NCBI RefSeq assembly: GCF_000092065.1
Contig: NC_009367.1
Coordinates: 248,001 to 312,000, forward strand
Direction of reading: 5' to 3'
Source of the DNA: Ostreococcus lucimarinus CCE9901
Taxonomy: Eukaryota > Chlorophyta > Mamiellophyceae > Mamiellales > Bathycoccaceae
DNA: 64,000 nucleotides
Shown: in pieces, positions 47,915-57,456 of the stretch
Layout of the letters: the number at the start of each line of letters is the position of its first letter
Position numbering within the stretch: position 1 is the stretch's first letter
Translations under genes and position numbers: made by a program
Notes under the pieces: model-generated
What the model was told of the DNA's origin: nothing
Databases searched by the model: none
The model's input: only the letters and a program-made list of their open reading frames with translations

Positions 47915-49397
47915 ATGACGACGCGCGAGCCGTTCGGCGAGGGCGTGCCTTTCGGCGACGTGCGTGCGATGCGACGCGACGCGACGCGATCGGGCGCGCG
48001 GACGACGCGGACGCGCGCGACGAGACTGCCGCGAATCGATGGAATTCCGAGGACGGTTACTAACCCGACGGAACGAATGAATCGACGCGACGCGACGCGC
48101 GGACGACGCGACGCGGAGGACTGACGACGGTACGAATCGATGGTCATCACAGCCGTCGTGGTACACGACGTTTAATTCGCCGTATTACACGATGTCGCAC
48201 GCGAAGTTTCGAGACAAGGTGCGAGCGTTCGTGGAGCGGGACATCGCGCCGTACGTGCACGAGTGGGACGAGACGAAAACCATACCTCCAGAAGTGTACA
48301 GAGCGACGTACGCGGCTGGGATATTACCCGCGGTGGTTGGAAAACCGTGGCCGAAGGATTTGGTCCCCGAGTGCGAGGAACCGGAGCATTTTGATTACTT
48401 TCATGAGTTGATCGTCTTTGACGAATTCGCGCGGTGCGGGAGCGGCGGCGTACTTTGGGGACTACTGGAGGGCATACACATCGGTTTGCCACCAGTTTTG
48501 AACTTTGGGAGCGAAGATTTGCGACGAAGGGTAGGAGCTCCGTGCTTGCGAGGGGAAGGGATCATATGTCTGGCGATCACGGAGCCGTACGCCGGCAGCG
48601 ACGTGGCGAACATTCGGTGCGAGGCAAAGTTGGATCCGAGCGGGAAGTTTTATCGAGTGACGGGGGAGAAGAAATGGATCACGAATGGGATTTGGGCAGA
48701 TTATTTCACCGTCGCGGTGCGCACGGGTGGGCCGGGCATGGGTGGGATTTCGCTCCTAGTCATCGAGCGTTCGATGCCTGGCGTGGATTGTCGCCGCATG
48801 GACTGCATGGGCGTTTGGGCGAGCGGCACCACGTTCATCACCTTTGAAGACGTGAAAGTGCCAGTCGAGAATTTGATCGGCAAAGAAAACGAAGGCTTCA
48901 AGTATATCATGCACAACTTCAATCACGAACGTTGGGGGTTTGTGATTCAGGCGAATAGGTTTGCACGCGTGTGCTATGAGGAATCGTTCAAGTACGCGCA
49001 CCGTCGAAGAACGTTTGGTAAGAAACTCATCGAGCACCCAGTGATTCGACACAAACTCGCTGAGATGATTCGACAAGTCGAGGCGACGCATTACTTGCTA
49101 GAGACCATCACCTATCAAATGAATACCATGACGAAGGAAGAATCTTCGAAAGCGCTTGCGGGTATCACCGCGTTGGCCAAAGTGCAGAGCACCAAAGTGT
49201 TTGAATTTTGCGCCAGAGAAGCGGCTCAGGTGTTTGGTGGGGCCTCTTACGTCCGGGGAGGTCAAGGTGAAAAGATCGAGCGGCTCTACCGCGATGTTCG
49301 CGCTTATGCGATCCCGGGCGGGAGCGAGGAGATTATGCTCGATTTAGGTGTTAGACAGGCGATGAAGCAGTGGCAAGTTGCGCAATCGCGTCTCTAG
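47915..49397 (+). CDS. Acyl-CoA dehydrogenase family protein, two exons
   Basis: Exons 47915-47959 and 48153-49397 give 429 aa. The 193-bp intron has donor GAC/GTGCGTGCG, branch ACTGACG (48121-48125) and acceptor ATCACAG, phase 0. The join gives PFGDPSWYTTFNSPYY, an N-terminal motif typical of a fungal-rich subgroup of this family as I remember it. The FAD flavoenzyme core has CLAITEPYAGSDVANIRCEA, KKWITNGIWADYFTVAVRTGG, FEDVKVPVENLIGKENEGF, and a C-terminal IPGGSEEIMLDL with the candidate catalytic Glu. No peroxisomal targeting signal is obvious (it ends QSRL, which resembles a PTS1 variant). Substrate unknown. Confidence 0.9.
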
Positions 49398-49444
49398 CGC
49401 TGCGCTTGTAATTTACTATCTTTGCTATTCCTAACATTGCTATT

Positions 49445-50788
49445 CTACAATTCGCGCGCGGCTGAGATGAGCTCGCTTGACGACGGAATTTTGTTCTCTA
49501 CTTCTTCGTCGTTGGCTGCGTTTTGCTCGAGAAACGAAATCCACAAGTCTGCGACTGGTACTGGTTTGTTCTCGCCCGTAGCGCCCGTAACTTCGAGTGC
49601 GACGCCTATCGCACCAGCTGCAATGCTCACGGGCGCGCGCGCGATCGTTCCGAGCACACCTCGCTTTTTCTGTCGTCTCTTTAGAGCTTCCATCCGTGCC
49701 TTTTGTTTGTCGGTGAAGCCGAGCATTTTTGCGAGCAAATCGAGCACGTCCTCCGCTCGTTCGCGTTCGAGATAAGCGATGAATAAATCGCTCACTATGC
49801 GCTTATCCAACAATTTCTCACTCTCTACCATCATATCGCTGCTCTTTTGAAGGGCGTGATGGAGCGCTTTCCTGAGCTTACTCGCGTCGCTCGTGGCCTT
49901 GATGCATTCCTCCTTGGCGATTTTCAAGTGAGCCTCAAACTTAGTCAACCTTTCCTCCGCTTCCTTCGCCTTTTCTTTGGCTTCCATGCATGCTGCTCTA
50001 TCAGCAGTCGCCTGCGAGGTGAGTGCGGCTAGCTTTTGTCGTAGATTCGCCGACTCAATGCGCTGCGCGTCCGCGCTCTCGATTTCAGCGTAATATGCCC
50101 CGAGCGCCTTTTGTAAATTTTCCACCTCTTCGTCTCGAGCCTTTATCACCTCCCGCAACCTCGTGACCTCGGCATCGTTTCCACTCATGTTCTTCTTCAA
50201 GTCGCTTAAACGCCGTTCGTATTCTCGCCTTTCCTCCTCTCTCGCCTCGTCTATTTCTCGTTCCTGTTCCTCCGCCACCTCGTCCTCTTCGTCCTCCAGC
50301 GCCAACAAATGTGCCCTCAATTTCTTCAATTCCGTCGCCATCTTGTCGCGCTCACTCCTCAACGTCGCGATCTCTTTCTTGTGTTCGTCCTCCCTCGACG
50401 CATTCCTCGCTAGATCCATCCCCCGCATTCGTTCCGCCTCGCTCGCGCGCTCCGTCAACGCCGCCACCCTTTGCCGCAGTGCCCGCGCATCGTCTCCATC
50501 CGCGCCTTCCGTCGCCCCGCTTCCCTCGTTCATCGCTTCCACGATCGCCGCTGTCTTCGCTTGTTCTTTTTCGACCGCTCGCGCGACGGCCTCGCGCAGC
50601 TTCGCGTCGGCGTCGGCGCGAAACTCGGCGAGTTTTCGTTCAAAATCTATGGAAGCATCCGCGACCGTTTCCGCTTCTGTGGACGACCGCGCGGACGAGG
50701 ACGCGATTTGCGAGGTCTCGCGCGCTTTTTCTCGCTCGCTCACGACTTTCGCGCGAAGTGCGGCGATGCGATCCGCCGCCGACGCCAT
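49445..50788 (-). CDS. Golgin with C-terminal GRAB/GRIP-like domain
   Basis: A 447-aa protein that is mostly coiled coil (about 40-330, heptads rich in Glu, Lys, Arg, Ala). The C-terminal domain LDKRIVSDLFIAYLERE and EDVLDLLAKMLGFTDKQKARM (about 330-375) resembles the GRIP-related Arf-binding domain of plant golgin candidates GC3/GC4 and GMAP-210. A hydrophobic segment follows (ARAPVSIAAGAIGVALEV). It probably tethers vesicles at the Golgi. ATG at 50788. Domain match from memory; the coiled coil is clear from sequence. Confidence 0.8.
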   Translation of the reverse strand: MASAADRIAALRAKVVSEREKARETSQIASSSARSSTEAETVADASIDFERKLAEFRADADAKLREAVARAVEKEQAKTAAIVEAMNEGSGATEGADGDDARALRQRVAALTERASEAERMRGMDLARNASREDEHKKEIATLRSERDKMATELKKLRAHLLALEDEEDEVAEEQEREIDEAREEERREYERRLSDLKKNMSGNDAEVTRLREVIKARDEEVENLQKALGAYYAEIESADAQRIESANLRQKLAALTSQATADRAACMEAKEKAKEAEERLTKFEAHLKIAKEECIKATSDASKLRKALHHALQKSSDMMVESEKLLDKRIVSDLFIAYLERERAEDVLDLLAKMLGFTDKQKARMEALKRRQKKRGVLGTIARAPVSIAAGAIGVALEVTGATGENKPVPVADLWISFLEQNAANDEEVENKIPSSSELISAAREL

Positions 50789-50901
50789 GGCGCCGAGTTA
50801 TGGCGCCGCGCGCGCCACGCGGCGCGGACGACTTTGGGGATTTCGTGATCCAGGGATGCGAATCGCCTAACACTAATGGGTCTTACATGAAACTTTGTCC
50901 G

Positions 50902-51705
50902 CTACGACGGACGCGGCGCGGACGCCAACACGTCCTCGCTCGAAAGACGCACGACGCGCTCGTCCAAAACAAACTCAAACGTGCCGCCGTCGATGAGCAC
51001 TTTGATCGGTTTCTCGCGCTTGCGCGCGACGAGCCAGAGACATCGCGACGAGATAAAAGCAACGACACCTTCGCGACCGACGAGATCGGGCGCGCGCGCG
51101 TGACGCACGACTTTGAGCACGCAACCGTGTAAGTCGAGCCCGCGCGTCAGTCGCGCCTCAGCCTCGCCGCGCTTCGCGTCCTTCACCAGCGCCCGCGCGT
51201 ACTTTTCCCACAGCCCGCGCAATTTCGAAAACGCGCTCCACGTACACTGTTCCGGCCTCAATCCGTACAATCCTTCCCTCTTTAATCGCGTTTTGCTCAT
51301 CATCGCTCTGCGCGCCTCGGCGAAGCGCTTCTCCCGCTCCCGCGCTCGCGCCTCCCCCGCGTCCACCACCCTCTCCCAATCATTCACGAGCACCAGCGCT
51401 TTATCCGCGCTCAGCTTCGCTCGCAAATCGTCCTCCGCGTCCGCGCTCGTCCCTCGTCGACGCGTCGCCAGCATTCGCCGCGCGTACGCCTCCGCGTACG
51501 CCCTCCGCGCCGCCGCCTCCTCGCGCGCCGTCGCCCGCGCGCCCGCGAACGTCTCCTCGTCCTCCCCGATCGACGGCGCGTAATACGACGTCGTCGGATC
51601 CGCGTCCGCGTCCCGCGCCGTCGTCGTCGCCGCGCTCGACGCCGTCTCGCGCGAAGCGCGCCCGCGCATTCGCGCCTCCAAATCCGCGATTCGCGACGCC
51701 TTCAT
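50902..51705 (-). CDS. POP4: RNase P/MRP subunit POP4 (p29)
   Basis: With the ATG at 51705 the product is 267 aa; the frame is open to 51993 through an Arg/Ala-rich run. The C-terminal p29 domain (Sm-like barrel, about 170-260) has TRGLDLHGCVLKVVRHARAP, LVGREGVVAFISSRCLWLV and KVLIDGGTFEFVLDERVVRL. The N-terminal half has an Ala/Arg-rich helical part and KTRLKREGLYGLRPEQCTW, also typical. It processes the 5' ends of pre-tRNA within the RNase P holoenzyme. A short gap (113 bp) separates it from the golgin on the same strand. Confidence 0.88.
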   Translation of the reverse strand: MKASRIADLEARMRGRASRETASSAATTTARDADADPTTSYYAPSIGEDEETFAGARATAREEAAARRAYAEAYARRMLATRRRGTSADAEDDLRAKLSADKALVLVNDWERVVDAGEARAREREKRFAEARRAMMSKTRLKREGLYGLRPEQCTWSAFSKLRGLWEKYARALVKDAKRGEAEARLTRGLDLHGCVLKVVRHARAPDLVGREGVVAFISSRCLWLVARKREKPIKVLIDGGTFEFVLDERVVRLSSEDVLASAPRPS

Positions 51706-51865
51706 CGCGCGCCTCGTCCTCGCCGTCGCCCCGTCGCTCGCCCGACCGCGCGTCGCGTCGCGTTCGTCGTCGTCGCCGCTCGAGCGTCGTCGAAGCCGCC
51801 GCACGCCGCGCTCTGCGGCGTCGATTCGATTCCATTCCAATCCGCTCGCCGCATTCGTCGTCGCG

Positions 51866-53977
51866 ATGCGTCGCGCGCGTCGCGCGCGGCGCCTCGCGCT
51901 CGGCGCCGCGCTGACCGCGCTCGCGCGCGTCGCGCTCGCGCGCGCCGACCGCGCGTCGATCGCCGTCGTGGGGAGCGTGAACGCCGACGTCATCGCGCGC
52001 GTCGGAACATCGGTCCCGCGCCGCGGAGAAACGCGCGCGGCGACGGCGGCGCGCGTCGAGCGCGCGTGCGGAGGGAAGGGAGCGAATCAAGCGGTCGCGG
52101 CGTCGCGATTGACGTGCGAGCGCGGCGGGAAGGCGGCGTTCGTGGGACGATTCGGGGAGGACGAGGCGGGGACGACGCTGCGACGCGCGCTGCGGCGAGA
52201 GACGGATGTGTCCGGGAGCGTCACGATGGCGCGAGGGAGCGGAATCGAGACGGGAATGGGGTTCGTGATGCTGACGGACGATGGATCGCCGAGCGCGGTG
52301 GTCGTGGGGGGGGCGAACGCGCTCGGATGGAACGCGGACGACGAGGCGCTGGCGAGCGAGTTTCGCGAGGCGCTGCGAGGCGCGAAGACGGTGATGCTGC
52401 AGCGGGAGGTGCCGGAACGCGTGAACGTGATAGCGGCGACGGTTGCGAGGGAAATCGGTGTGCGAACGATCGTGCTGGACGCGGGAGGCTCGTTTCACGC
52501 GGCGGATGAGGCGTTGTTGGCGCTCGTGGATTACGTCGCGCCGAACGAGAGCGAACTCGCGGGAATGGCGGGAATGCGCGTGGAGGAGGTTTCTTCTGGG
52601 GACGAAGCGGTCGTTAAGGCGGCGAGAATCGTCGCAGGAACGTCGCGCGTCGCCGTTCTGTGCACGCTGGGGAGTCGAGGATCGTTGCTCGTGAGAGGCG
52701 AAGACGTCACGAGAGTCGAATCGATGGAACTTCCGGCCGGCGCCAAAGAAGTGGACGCCACCGCGGCTGGTGATGCGTTTCGCGCCGCGTTCGCGGTGGC
52801 GATGGCTGAAAATAAAAACGAGCGCGACGCCATGAAGTTCGCCAGCGCCGCGGGGGCTTTGGCGGTGACGAAGTTGGGTGCGATGCCAAGCCTTCCATTT
52901 CGGAGCGACGTGGATGAATTTCTTGGCGTTTCAGATCCGTGCCGAACGTCCCCTATCTCGTCGTCTTCGTCGTCCAGTGAGGCGGCGATCGAGGCACTTC
53001 GATTTGCCAGTAGATTGAATAGCATGAAATCTCGCGCAGACTTATTCACGGATGCCGAACCGGACGTTCCGGAAGTCTTCAACCTCATAAAGCGCATGGG
53101 ACGCGTTCAGGGCGTGCATTCGGTGTTTCTCAACTACCCCGAACATTTCATCGGACCAGACGGCAACGAGCTCGCGGCAGTGGAATTGCGAGACAAGATT
53201 CTTGCCGCGAAGTTGCGCCCTGGCGCCGTATGCGTGCGATTTCCCGAGGAGCCGTTTCGATTGGGCGCGTTCTCGAATCCCGATGGCGTGATTCGCGAAC
53301 ACGCGGCGACTTTGGCACGCAAGGCGTGCGCGACTGCGACCGCACTCGACGCAGACGAAGTCGTCATATGGCCTCGCTACGATGGATACGATTACAATCT
53401 CCAAGCGGATTACGCCACGGCGTGGGAGGACATGATTGTCGGTTACAAAGCAGTGGCCTCGAGCGAAGAGTGTCGCTCGCTCAAGTTGAGCGTCGAATTC
53501 AAGCCGACGGACGAAAAGAGCCGTTTCAGCTTCATCCCCACCACAGGTGCCGCACTCCTACTCGTCGACGCCGTGGGCGAGCCCAACTTCGGCCTGACAC
53601 TGGACGTCGGCCACGCGCTCGCCGCGGGCGAGAATCCAGCCCAGTCCATCGCGATGGCGGCTTCGAGAAACGCTCTGTTCGGCGTCCAACTCGGCGACGG
53701 TCACACCCGTCTCGGCGCCGAAGACGGTTTGATGTTCGCCTCCGTCCATCCTCACGCCGCCATGGAATTAGTCCGCGCGCTACGTCGCATATCCTACGCC
53801 GGCGTGCTCTACTTTGACACCTTCCCTCTCAACGAAGATCCGGTGGCGGAAGCCGAGCGAAACGCCCGCGTCTTCCGCGACTTCTACGCCCGCATCGTCG
53901 ACGTCGAGGTCGAAATCGAAGATGCCATCGCCAGTCGAGACGCCATTCGAGCTCTCGACGCCGCATCACGGATGTGA
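51866..53977 (+). CDS. Ribokinase fused to a xylose isomerase-like TIM barrel
   Basis: A 703-aa two-domain protein in one uninterrupted frame. Residues 1-28 form a basic, Ala/Leu-rich hydrophobic leader. Residues about 30-350 are a PfkB/ribokinase domain: AVVGSVNADVIARV, RACGGKGANQAVAASRL, DYVAPNESELAGMAGM and the catalytic loop EVDATAAGDAFRAAFAV (AAGD in place of the usual GAGD, with the catalytic Asp kept). A Ser-rich linker (SSSSSSS, about 368-374) leads to a TIM-barrel domain (about 380-690) resembling sugar isomerase/epimerase proteins: YDGYDYNLQADYATAWEDM, LSVEFKPTDEK, TLDVGHALAAGENPAQS, LFGVQLGDGH and YFDTFPLNEDP. A bifunctional sugar-handling role is inferred. Confidence 0.88.
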   Translation: MRRARRARRLALGAALTALARVALARADRASIAVVGSVNADVIARVGTSVPRRGETRAATAARVERACGGKGANQAVAASRLTCERGGKAAFVGRFGEDEAGTTLRRALRRETDVSGSVTMARGSGIETGMGFVMLTDDGSPSAVVVGGANALGWNADDEALASEFREALRGAKTVMLQREVPERVNVIAATVAREIGVRTIVLDAGGSFHAADEALLALVDYVAPNESELAGMAGMRVEEVSSGDEAVVKAARIVAGTSRVAVLCTLGSRGSLLVRGEDVTRVESMELPAGAKEVDATAAGDAFRAAFAVAMAENKNERDAMKFASAAGALAVTKLGAMPSLPFRSDVDEFLGVSDPCRTSPISSSSSSSEAAIEALRFASRLNSMKSRADLFTDAEPDVPEVFNLIKRMGRVQGVHSVFLNYPEHFIGPDGNELAAVELRDKILAAKLRPGAVCVRFPEEPFRLGAFSNPDGVIREHAATLARKACATATALDADEVVIWPRYDGYDYNLQADYATAWEDMIVGYKAVASSEECRSLKLSVEFKPTDEKSRFSFIPTTGAALLLVDAVGEPNFGLTLDVGHALAAGENPAQSIAMAASRNALFGVQLGDGHTRLGAEDGLMFASVHPHAAMELVRALRRISYAGVLYFDTFPLNEDPVAEAERNARVFRDFYARIVDVEVEIEDAIASRDAIRALDAASRM

Positions 53978-54151
53978 TCGATGTAATAACGACGCGCGCC
54001 GCGACGCGCTCGCCGTCCCGTCCCTCGCGCAGTTCCACAGGCGCGGCGCGCCCGGCGTCGTCAGTCGCAGACGCGCGTCCGTCGTCGCGCCCCTCGCGCG
54101 CGACGAAGCGACGCGCTCGCGCGCGTCGCTCGCGCGCGTCTGTCGCGCGCG

Positions 54152-55876
54152 ATGTCGCTCGACGACGACGCCGCGCTCGTTCGGACGCCGCGCCGCAGTT
54201 TCGACACGACGACGGAATCGACGCCGACGGACGCGGGAAAGGGCGCGGACGACCGCGCGACGAGTCCGATGAGCGCGCTATCCGCGCGATCGTCAGCGCA
54301 GAGCTCTCGCGAGGGTCTCGGGCAGGCGGGACAGGAGGCGTCGGAGGGCGCAAAGCTCGCCTGGACGGCGACGCTGATCGGCGACGCGCGCGCGAGTCGG
54401 AGGTTGACGCCGAGTGAGCTGAGAGCGAATGGAAAAGAGGATGGAACGTGGATAGGGAGTTCGCTCGATGCGGACGACGACCGGGACGACGATGCGACGA
54501 GGTCGGGACGGTTGTCGGAGACGAGCGCGTCGAGCTCGCAGAGCGGGACGTTTAGGAGCGCGTTGGGGGCGGTCCCGGAGGAATGGGACGCAGATCCCGA
54601 CCCGCTGGGAATGGCGAAACCAGAGGACGTGTTGAATGCGTCGATGTTCGGGTGGAGATTTCGCCTGGAGGATTTTCAGCTCGTCAACGTCATCGGTCGC
54701 GGGCGATATTCCGTGGTATACAAGGCGTTTTATCGCAGGATGAACTTTGAAGTGGCGCTGAAGTGCTACATCAAGGCAAAGTTGAAACTGCACGTGTACG
54801 AACAGATTGCGCACGAAATTGCGGTGCATCATAGCATGGAACACTCGGCCATCGTGGGATTTTTTGGTTCGTTCATCGACACTTCGACTGGGAACTATTA
54901 TTTAATACACGAGCTTCACAACCGGGGCGACGTTTTCAACGCTTTGGCGCGAGTTGGAGGAAAGTTTAGTGAAAGCCGAGCAGTGACGGGAGTTATGAAA
55001 TGGGTCATCAAAGCCGTCGCGCACATGCACGCGATGAACGTCATACACCGAGATATCAAGCCTGAAAATGTCGTACTCACCGATGACGGCAGAGCGAAGC
55101 TGACGGATTTCGGCTTTGCGTTACATTTGGAGTGGTTCAAACCGCTCGGGCGTTTGGGAACGACGGATTACATGGCGCCGGAGGTTGTACGCTGCGATAA
55201 AGAGTTTCGAGAACGATACCTCCGATTGAATCGCGCTGGGTACGGCAAGGCTGTGGATTTATGGGCCATCGGCGCTTTGGCGTTTGAGCTCGTCGTCGGG
55301 TTTCCGCCGTTTCAGTCGACGAGTCGACAGCAAGCGTACGATATGATTCTCCAAGGTTCGTTCAAGATCCCTGCATTCGTCAGCGAACACGGCGCCGATT
55401 TCATCCGCAAATGCCTCGTTCTCGACCCGAGCGCGAGATTGAAGCCGGAAGAAATGTTAGAGCATCCTTGGATTGTCTCGCTCGGTTCGTCTGGGGAACC
55501 GCGCGCGAACGCGCCGAGAAGCGTTCTCGATTTCGACGCTAACTTCATGAAAAGAGCGCTGTCAGCCGCGCCGGCGACAAAACGCGCGCCAAACAGCCTG
55601 TCATCTAAATTTGCTGCGGCAAATATTTCGCGAGAAGCGCTCGATTCGATCAAGGACGAATTAGATTGGCAGTATGCGGCGAACAACGTTGAGCTCATCA
55701 GCAGTGGACGAGCCGAGACGACGGTGAACCGATCTGCCACCGCCTTTGCGGTTTCAACGGACGTGAACGCGCCTGATTCTACCGCAGTCGTTTTAAGCAC
55801 GCGCTCTTTCAGTCTCAGTCATAGAATTCGAAGGATGGGATCGAATTTTGTGCGTCGCTTCCGAACGCGAGATTAG
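54152..55876 (+). CDS. Serine/threonine protein kinase
   Basis: A 574-aa protein. The N-terminus (1-165) is polar and low complexity. The kinase domain (about 172-432) has all key motifs: glycine loop VIGRGRYSVVYKA, VALKCY (ATP-binding Lys), catalytic loop HRDIKPENVV, DFGFALH, the activation segment TTDYMAPEVV and DLWAIGALAFELVVGFPPF. The C-terminus (about 440-574) has no clear domain. The shape is like Aurora- or CAMK-type kinases but it cannot be placed in a subfamily. ATG at 54152, intronless. Confidence 0.9.
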   Translation: MSLDDDAALVRTPRRSFDTTTESTPTDAGKGADDRATSPMSALSARSSAQSSREGLGQAGQEASEGAKLAWTATLIGDARASRRLTPSELRANGKEDGTWIGSSLDADDDRDDDATRSGRLSETSASSSQSGTFRSALGAVPEEWDADPDPLGMAKPEDVLNASMFGWRFRLEDFQLVNVIGRGRYSVVYKAFYRRMNFEVALKCYIKAKLKLHVYEQIAHEIAVHHSMEHSAIVGFFGSFIDTSTGNYYLIHELHNRGDVFNALARVGGKFSESRAVTGVMKWVIKAVAHMHAMNVIHRDIKPENVVLTDDGRAKLTDFGFALHLEWFKPLGRLGTTDYMAPEVVRCDKEFRERYLRLNRAGYGKAVDLWAIGALAFELVVGFPPFQSTSRQQAYDMILQGSFKIPAFVSEHGADFIRKCLVLDPSARLKPEEMLEHPWIVSLGSSGEPRANAPRSVLDFDANFMKRALSAAPATKRAPNSLSSKFAAANISREALDSIKDELDWQYAANNVELISSGRAETTVNRSATAFAVSTDVNAPDSTAVVLSTRSFSLSHRIRRMGSNFVRRFRTRD

Positions 55877-56299
55877 TTCGCGAACCGCCTCGCTCTTGTA
55901 CACTTCTTGTATATTCATTCTTTCTTGTTTTCTTGTAATTCGAGGTACAACTGGTGCGAAAGTAACATTAAAAGAACATCAAAGAATCGTCTCGAAGCTA
56001 CTCATGGTCTTGAGATGCGCGCGAGCGCTCACGAATTCTTGCCGGACTCAACAGCCGCGACACCGCGCGACTTCGCCCCAAACTCCGGTGGGAACGTATT
56101 TACACCACTCGGCGCACTGCCCTAGGGTAGATAACACGATCAGCGCGATGTAAGCGAAGCGTTGATTGTGTTGATTGACGATAAAAGCCATGATTTGGTT
56201 TGAAGCGTGAAGCGAGCGTGCGTGCGTCAAAATGAGGTCACATGGTTCGTACACCGTTGCATCGTCTTCCGATGCTCTCCTACAAACATTGCCTATGCG
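55877..56299. other. Gap between kinase and pseudouridine synthase
   Basis: This 423-bp gap between two converging genes has lower GC than its surroundings. It carries one open frame on the minus strand with a hydrophobic segment, listed separately at low confidence. No tRNA or repeat was found. Confidence 0.5.
56048..56191 (-). CDS. Possible 47-aa single-pass membrane microprotein
   Basis: From an ATG at 56191 the frame gives a short polar start (MAFIVNQHNQ), a hydrophobic stretch (FAYIALIVLSTLGQC) and a Cys-containing end (ARCRGC). No family was recognised. The composition differs from the Arg/Ala-rich shadows seen elsewhere. It overlaps the downstream part of the pseudouridine synthase mRNA or the kinase 3' region only if those UTRs are long. 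It may be a chance frame. Confidence 0.25.
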   Translation of the reverse strand: MAFIVNQHNQRFAYIALIVLSTLGQCAEWCKYVPTGVWGEVARCRGC

Positions 56300-57340
56300 C
56301 TACGCGAGTTCTTGGCAACGTGCGAGCACGCGCGCAAACTTCTCGCCCTCTTCTATGTCTACAATTAATTCACCACAATCTTCTCCTCGCCAAGGCGTGG
56401 CGCTCGGCGGAAGCACGATACCAGTGGCCCACAGAAACAAGCCGTCCTCGTGAGCGCGCGACGCGTAATCGTACTTGACGTCGCCGAGGATGGGAGCGCA
56501 GAGCGCTTTGGCGTGGCGCCGAAGCTGATGCGTGCGCCCAGTTTTCGGGAAAAAATCAATCAACGTCAAGATACCGCCGTATTCCTCGCTTTCGTACTCG
56601 CGCACGACGCTATATTCGGTGAGCGCCTCCAGACCGCCGAGCGGGACGTCGACCACCCCCTTCTTCGATTCGACGCGTCCTCGCAGCACCGCCCGATACC
56701 TTTTCCGCACTTCTCGCTTCTCGAACGCCGCCGACAGCGCCGTCATCGCCATCCGCGTCTTCGCGCACACCAGCAATCCTCCCGTGAGTTCGTCCAACCG
56801 ATGCACCGGCCGAGGCCTCGACAACGCGCCTTCGACGCCCTCCGGCGTCGGCGTCAGCGCCGTCGCGCACAGCCGCTCCGCGCTCCACTTCATCGGATCG
56901 CTTCCCTTCCCCACGCTCACGCAGTCATCCGGCTTCACCATGATCGCAAAGTGTGGGTCGTCCCGCGCCAGCGCGACGGCTCTCTCGCCCGCTCTGTGCG
57001 CCGCCGCAACCGGCGAGGACGGTCGAATCCGCGCCAGCACCTCGACCACGTCCCCGTCCGCGACCGCGTCCCCGACCGAGCGCACCGTTCCGTTCACGAG
57101 CACATTCTTCCGTCGTATCTCTCGCTTCGCGCTCGTCGCGCTCGCGTATTCGCTCGGCAGGTGCGCGCGCAGCGCGTCGCTCAGCGCGACCGTCGCCCCG
57201 CGCTCGCCCGCGCCGGCGTCCACGCGCGCGACGAACGTCCGCGCGACGCCGTACGCGCTTCGCGAGGGCGCGCGCGCGCGCGCGTTCGTCGCGTTCGTCG
57301 CGCGCGTCGCGTTCGTCGCGGCGCGCGCGCCGCGAAGCAT
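56300..57340 (-). CDS. RluA-family pseudouridine synthase
   Basis: A 346-aa RNA-modifying enzyme. Residues 1-40 are Ala/Arg/Thr-rich, suggesting organelle import. An S4-like RNA-binding part follows (about 75-105, KREIRRKNVLVNGTVRSVGD). The catalytic domain (about 125-330) has motif II RPVHRLDELTGGLLVCAKT with the catalytic Asp (HRLD), ALTEYSVVREYE and the motif III part FFPKTGRTHQLRRHAKALC. It most likely modifies organellar rRNA or tRNA. ATG at 57340. Divergent from the SMP-C2 gene (starts 116 bp apart). Confidence 0.92.
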   Translation of the reverse strand: MLRGARAATNATRATNATNARARAPSRSAYGVARTFVARVDAGAGERGATVALSDALRAHLPSEYASATSAKREIRRKNVLVNGTVRSVGDAVADGDVVEVLARIRPSSPVAAAHRAGERAVALARDDPHFAIMVKPDDCVSVGKGSDPMKWSAERLCATALTPTPEGVEGALSRPRPVHRLDELTGGLLVCAKTRMAMTALSAAFEKREVRKRYRAVLRGRVESKKGVVDVPLGGLEALTEYSVVREYESEEYGGILTLIDFFPKTGRTHQLRRHAKALCAPILGDVKYDYASRAHEDGLFLWATGIVLPPSATPWRGEDCGELIVDIEEGEKFARVLARCQELA

Positions 57341-57456
57341 CGGCGCGACGCGCGCGAGAGTGCGGCGTCGTCACGACTCGGCGCGCGCGCGGCGCGGCGC
57401 GCGGCGAGCGAATCGACGTCGGCGCGCGAATCGACGTCGCGCGCGGGACGCGAGGC

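Noticed and set aside
49422-50870. Ser/Ala-rich plus-strand frames opposite the golgin
   Set aside because: Antisense shadows of the coiled-coil gene; Glu/Lys codons read in reverse give Ser/Phe/Leu runs.
56953-57456. Upstream extension of the SMP-C2 gene
   Set aside because: It overlaps the pseudouridine synthase coding strand and has only Arg/Ala/Ser low complexity.
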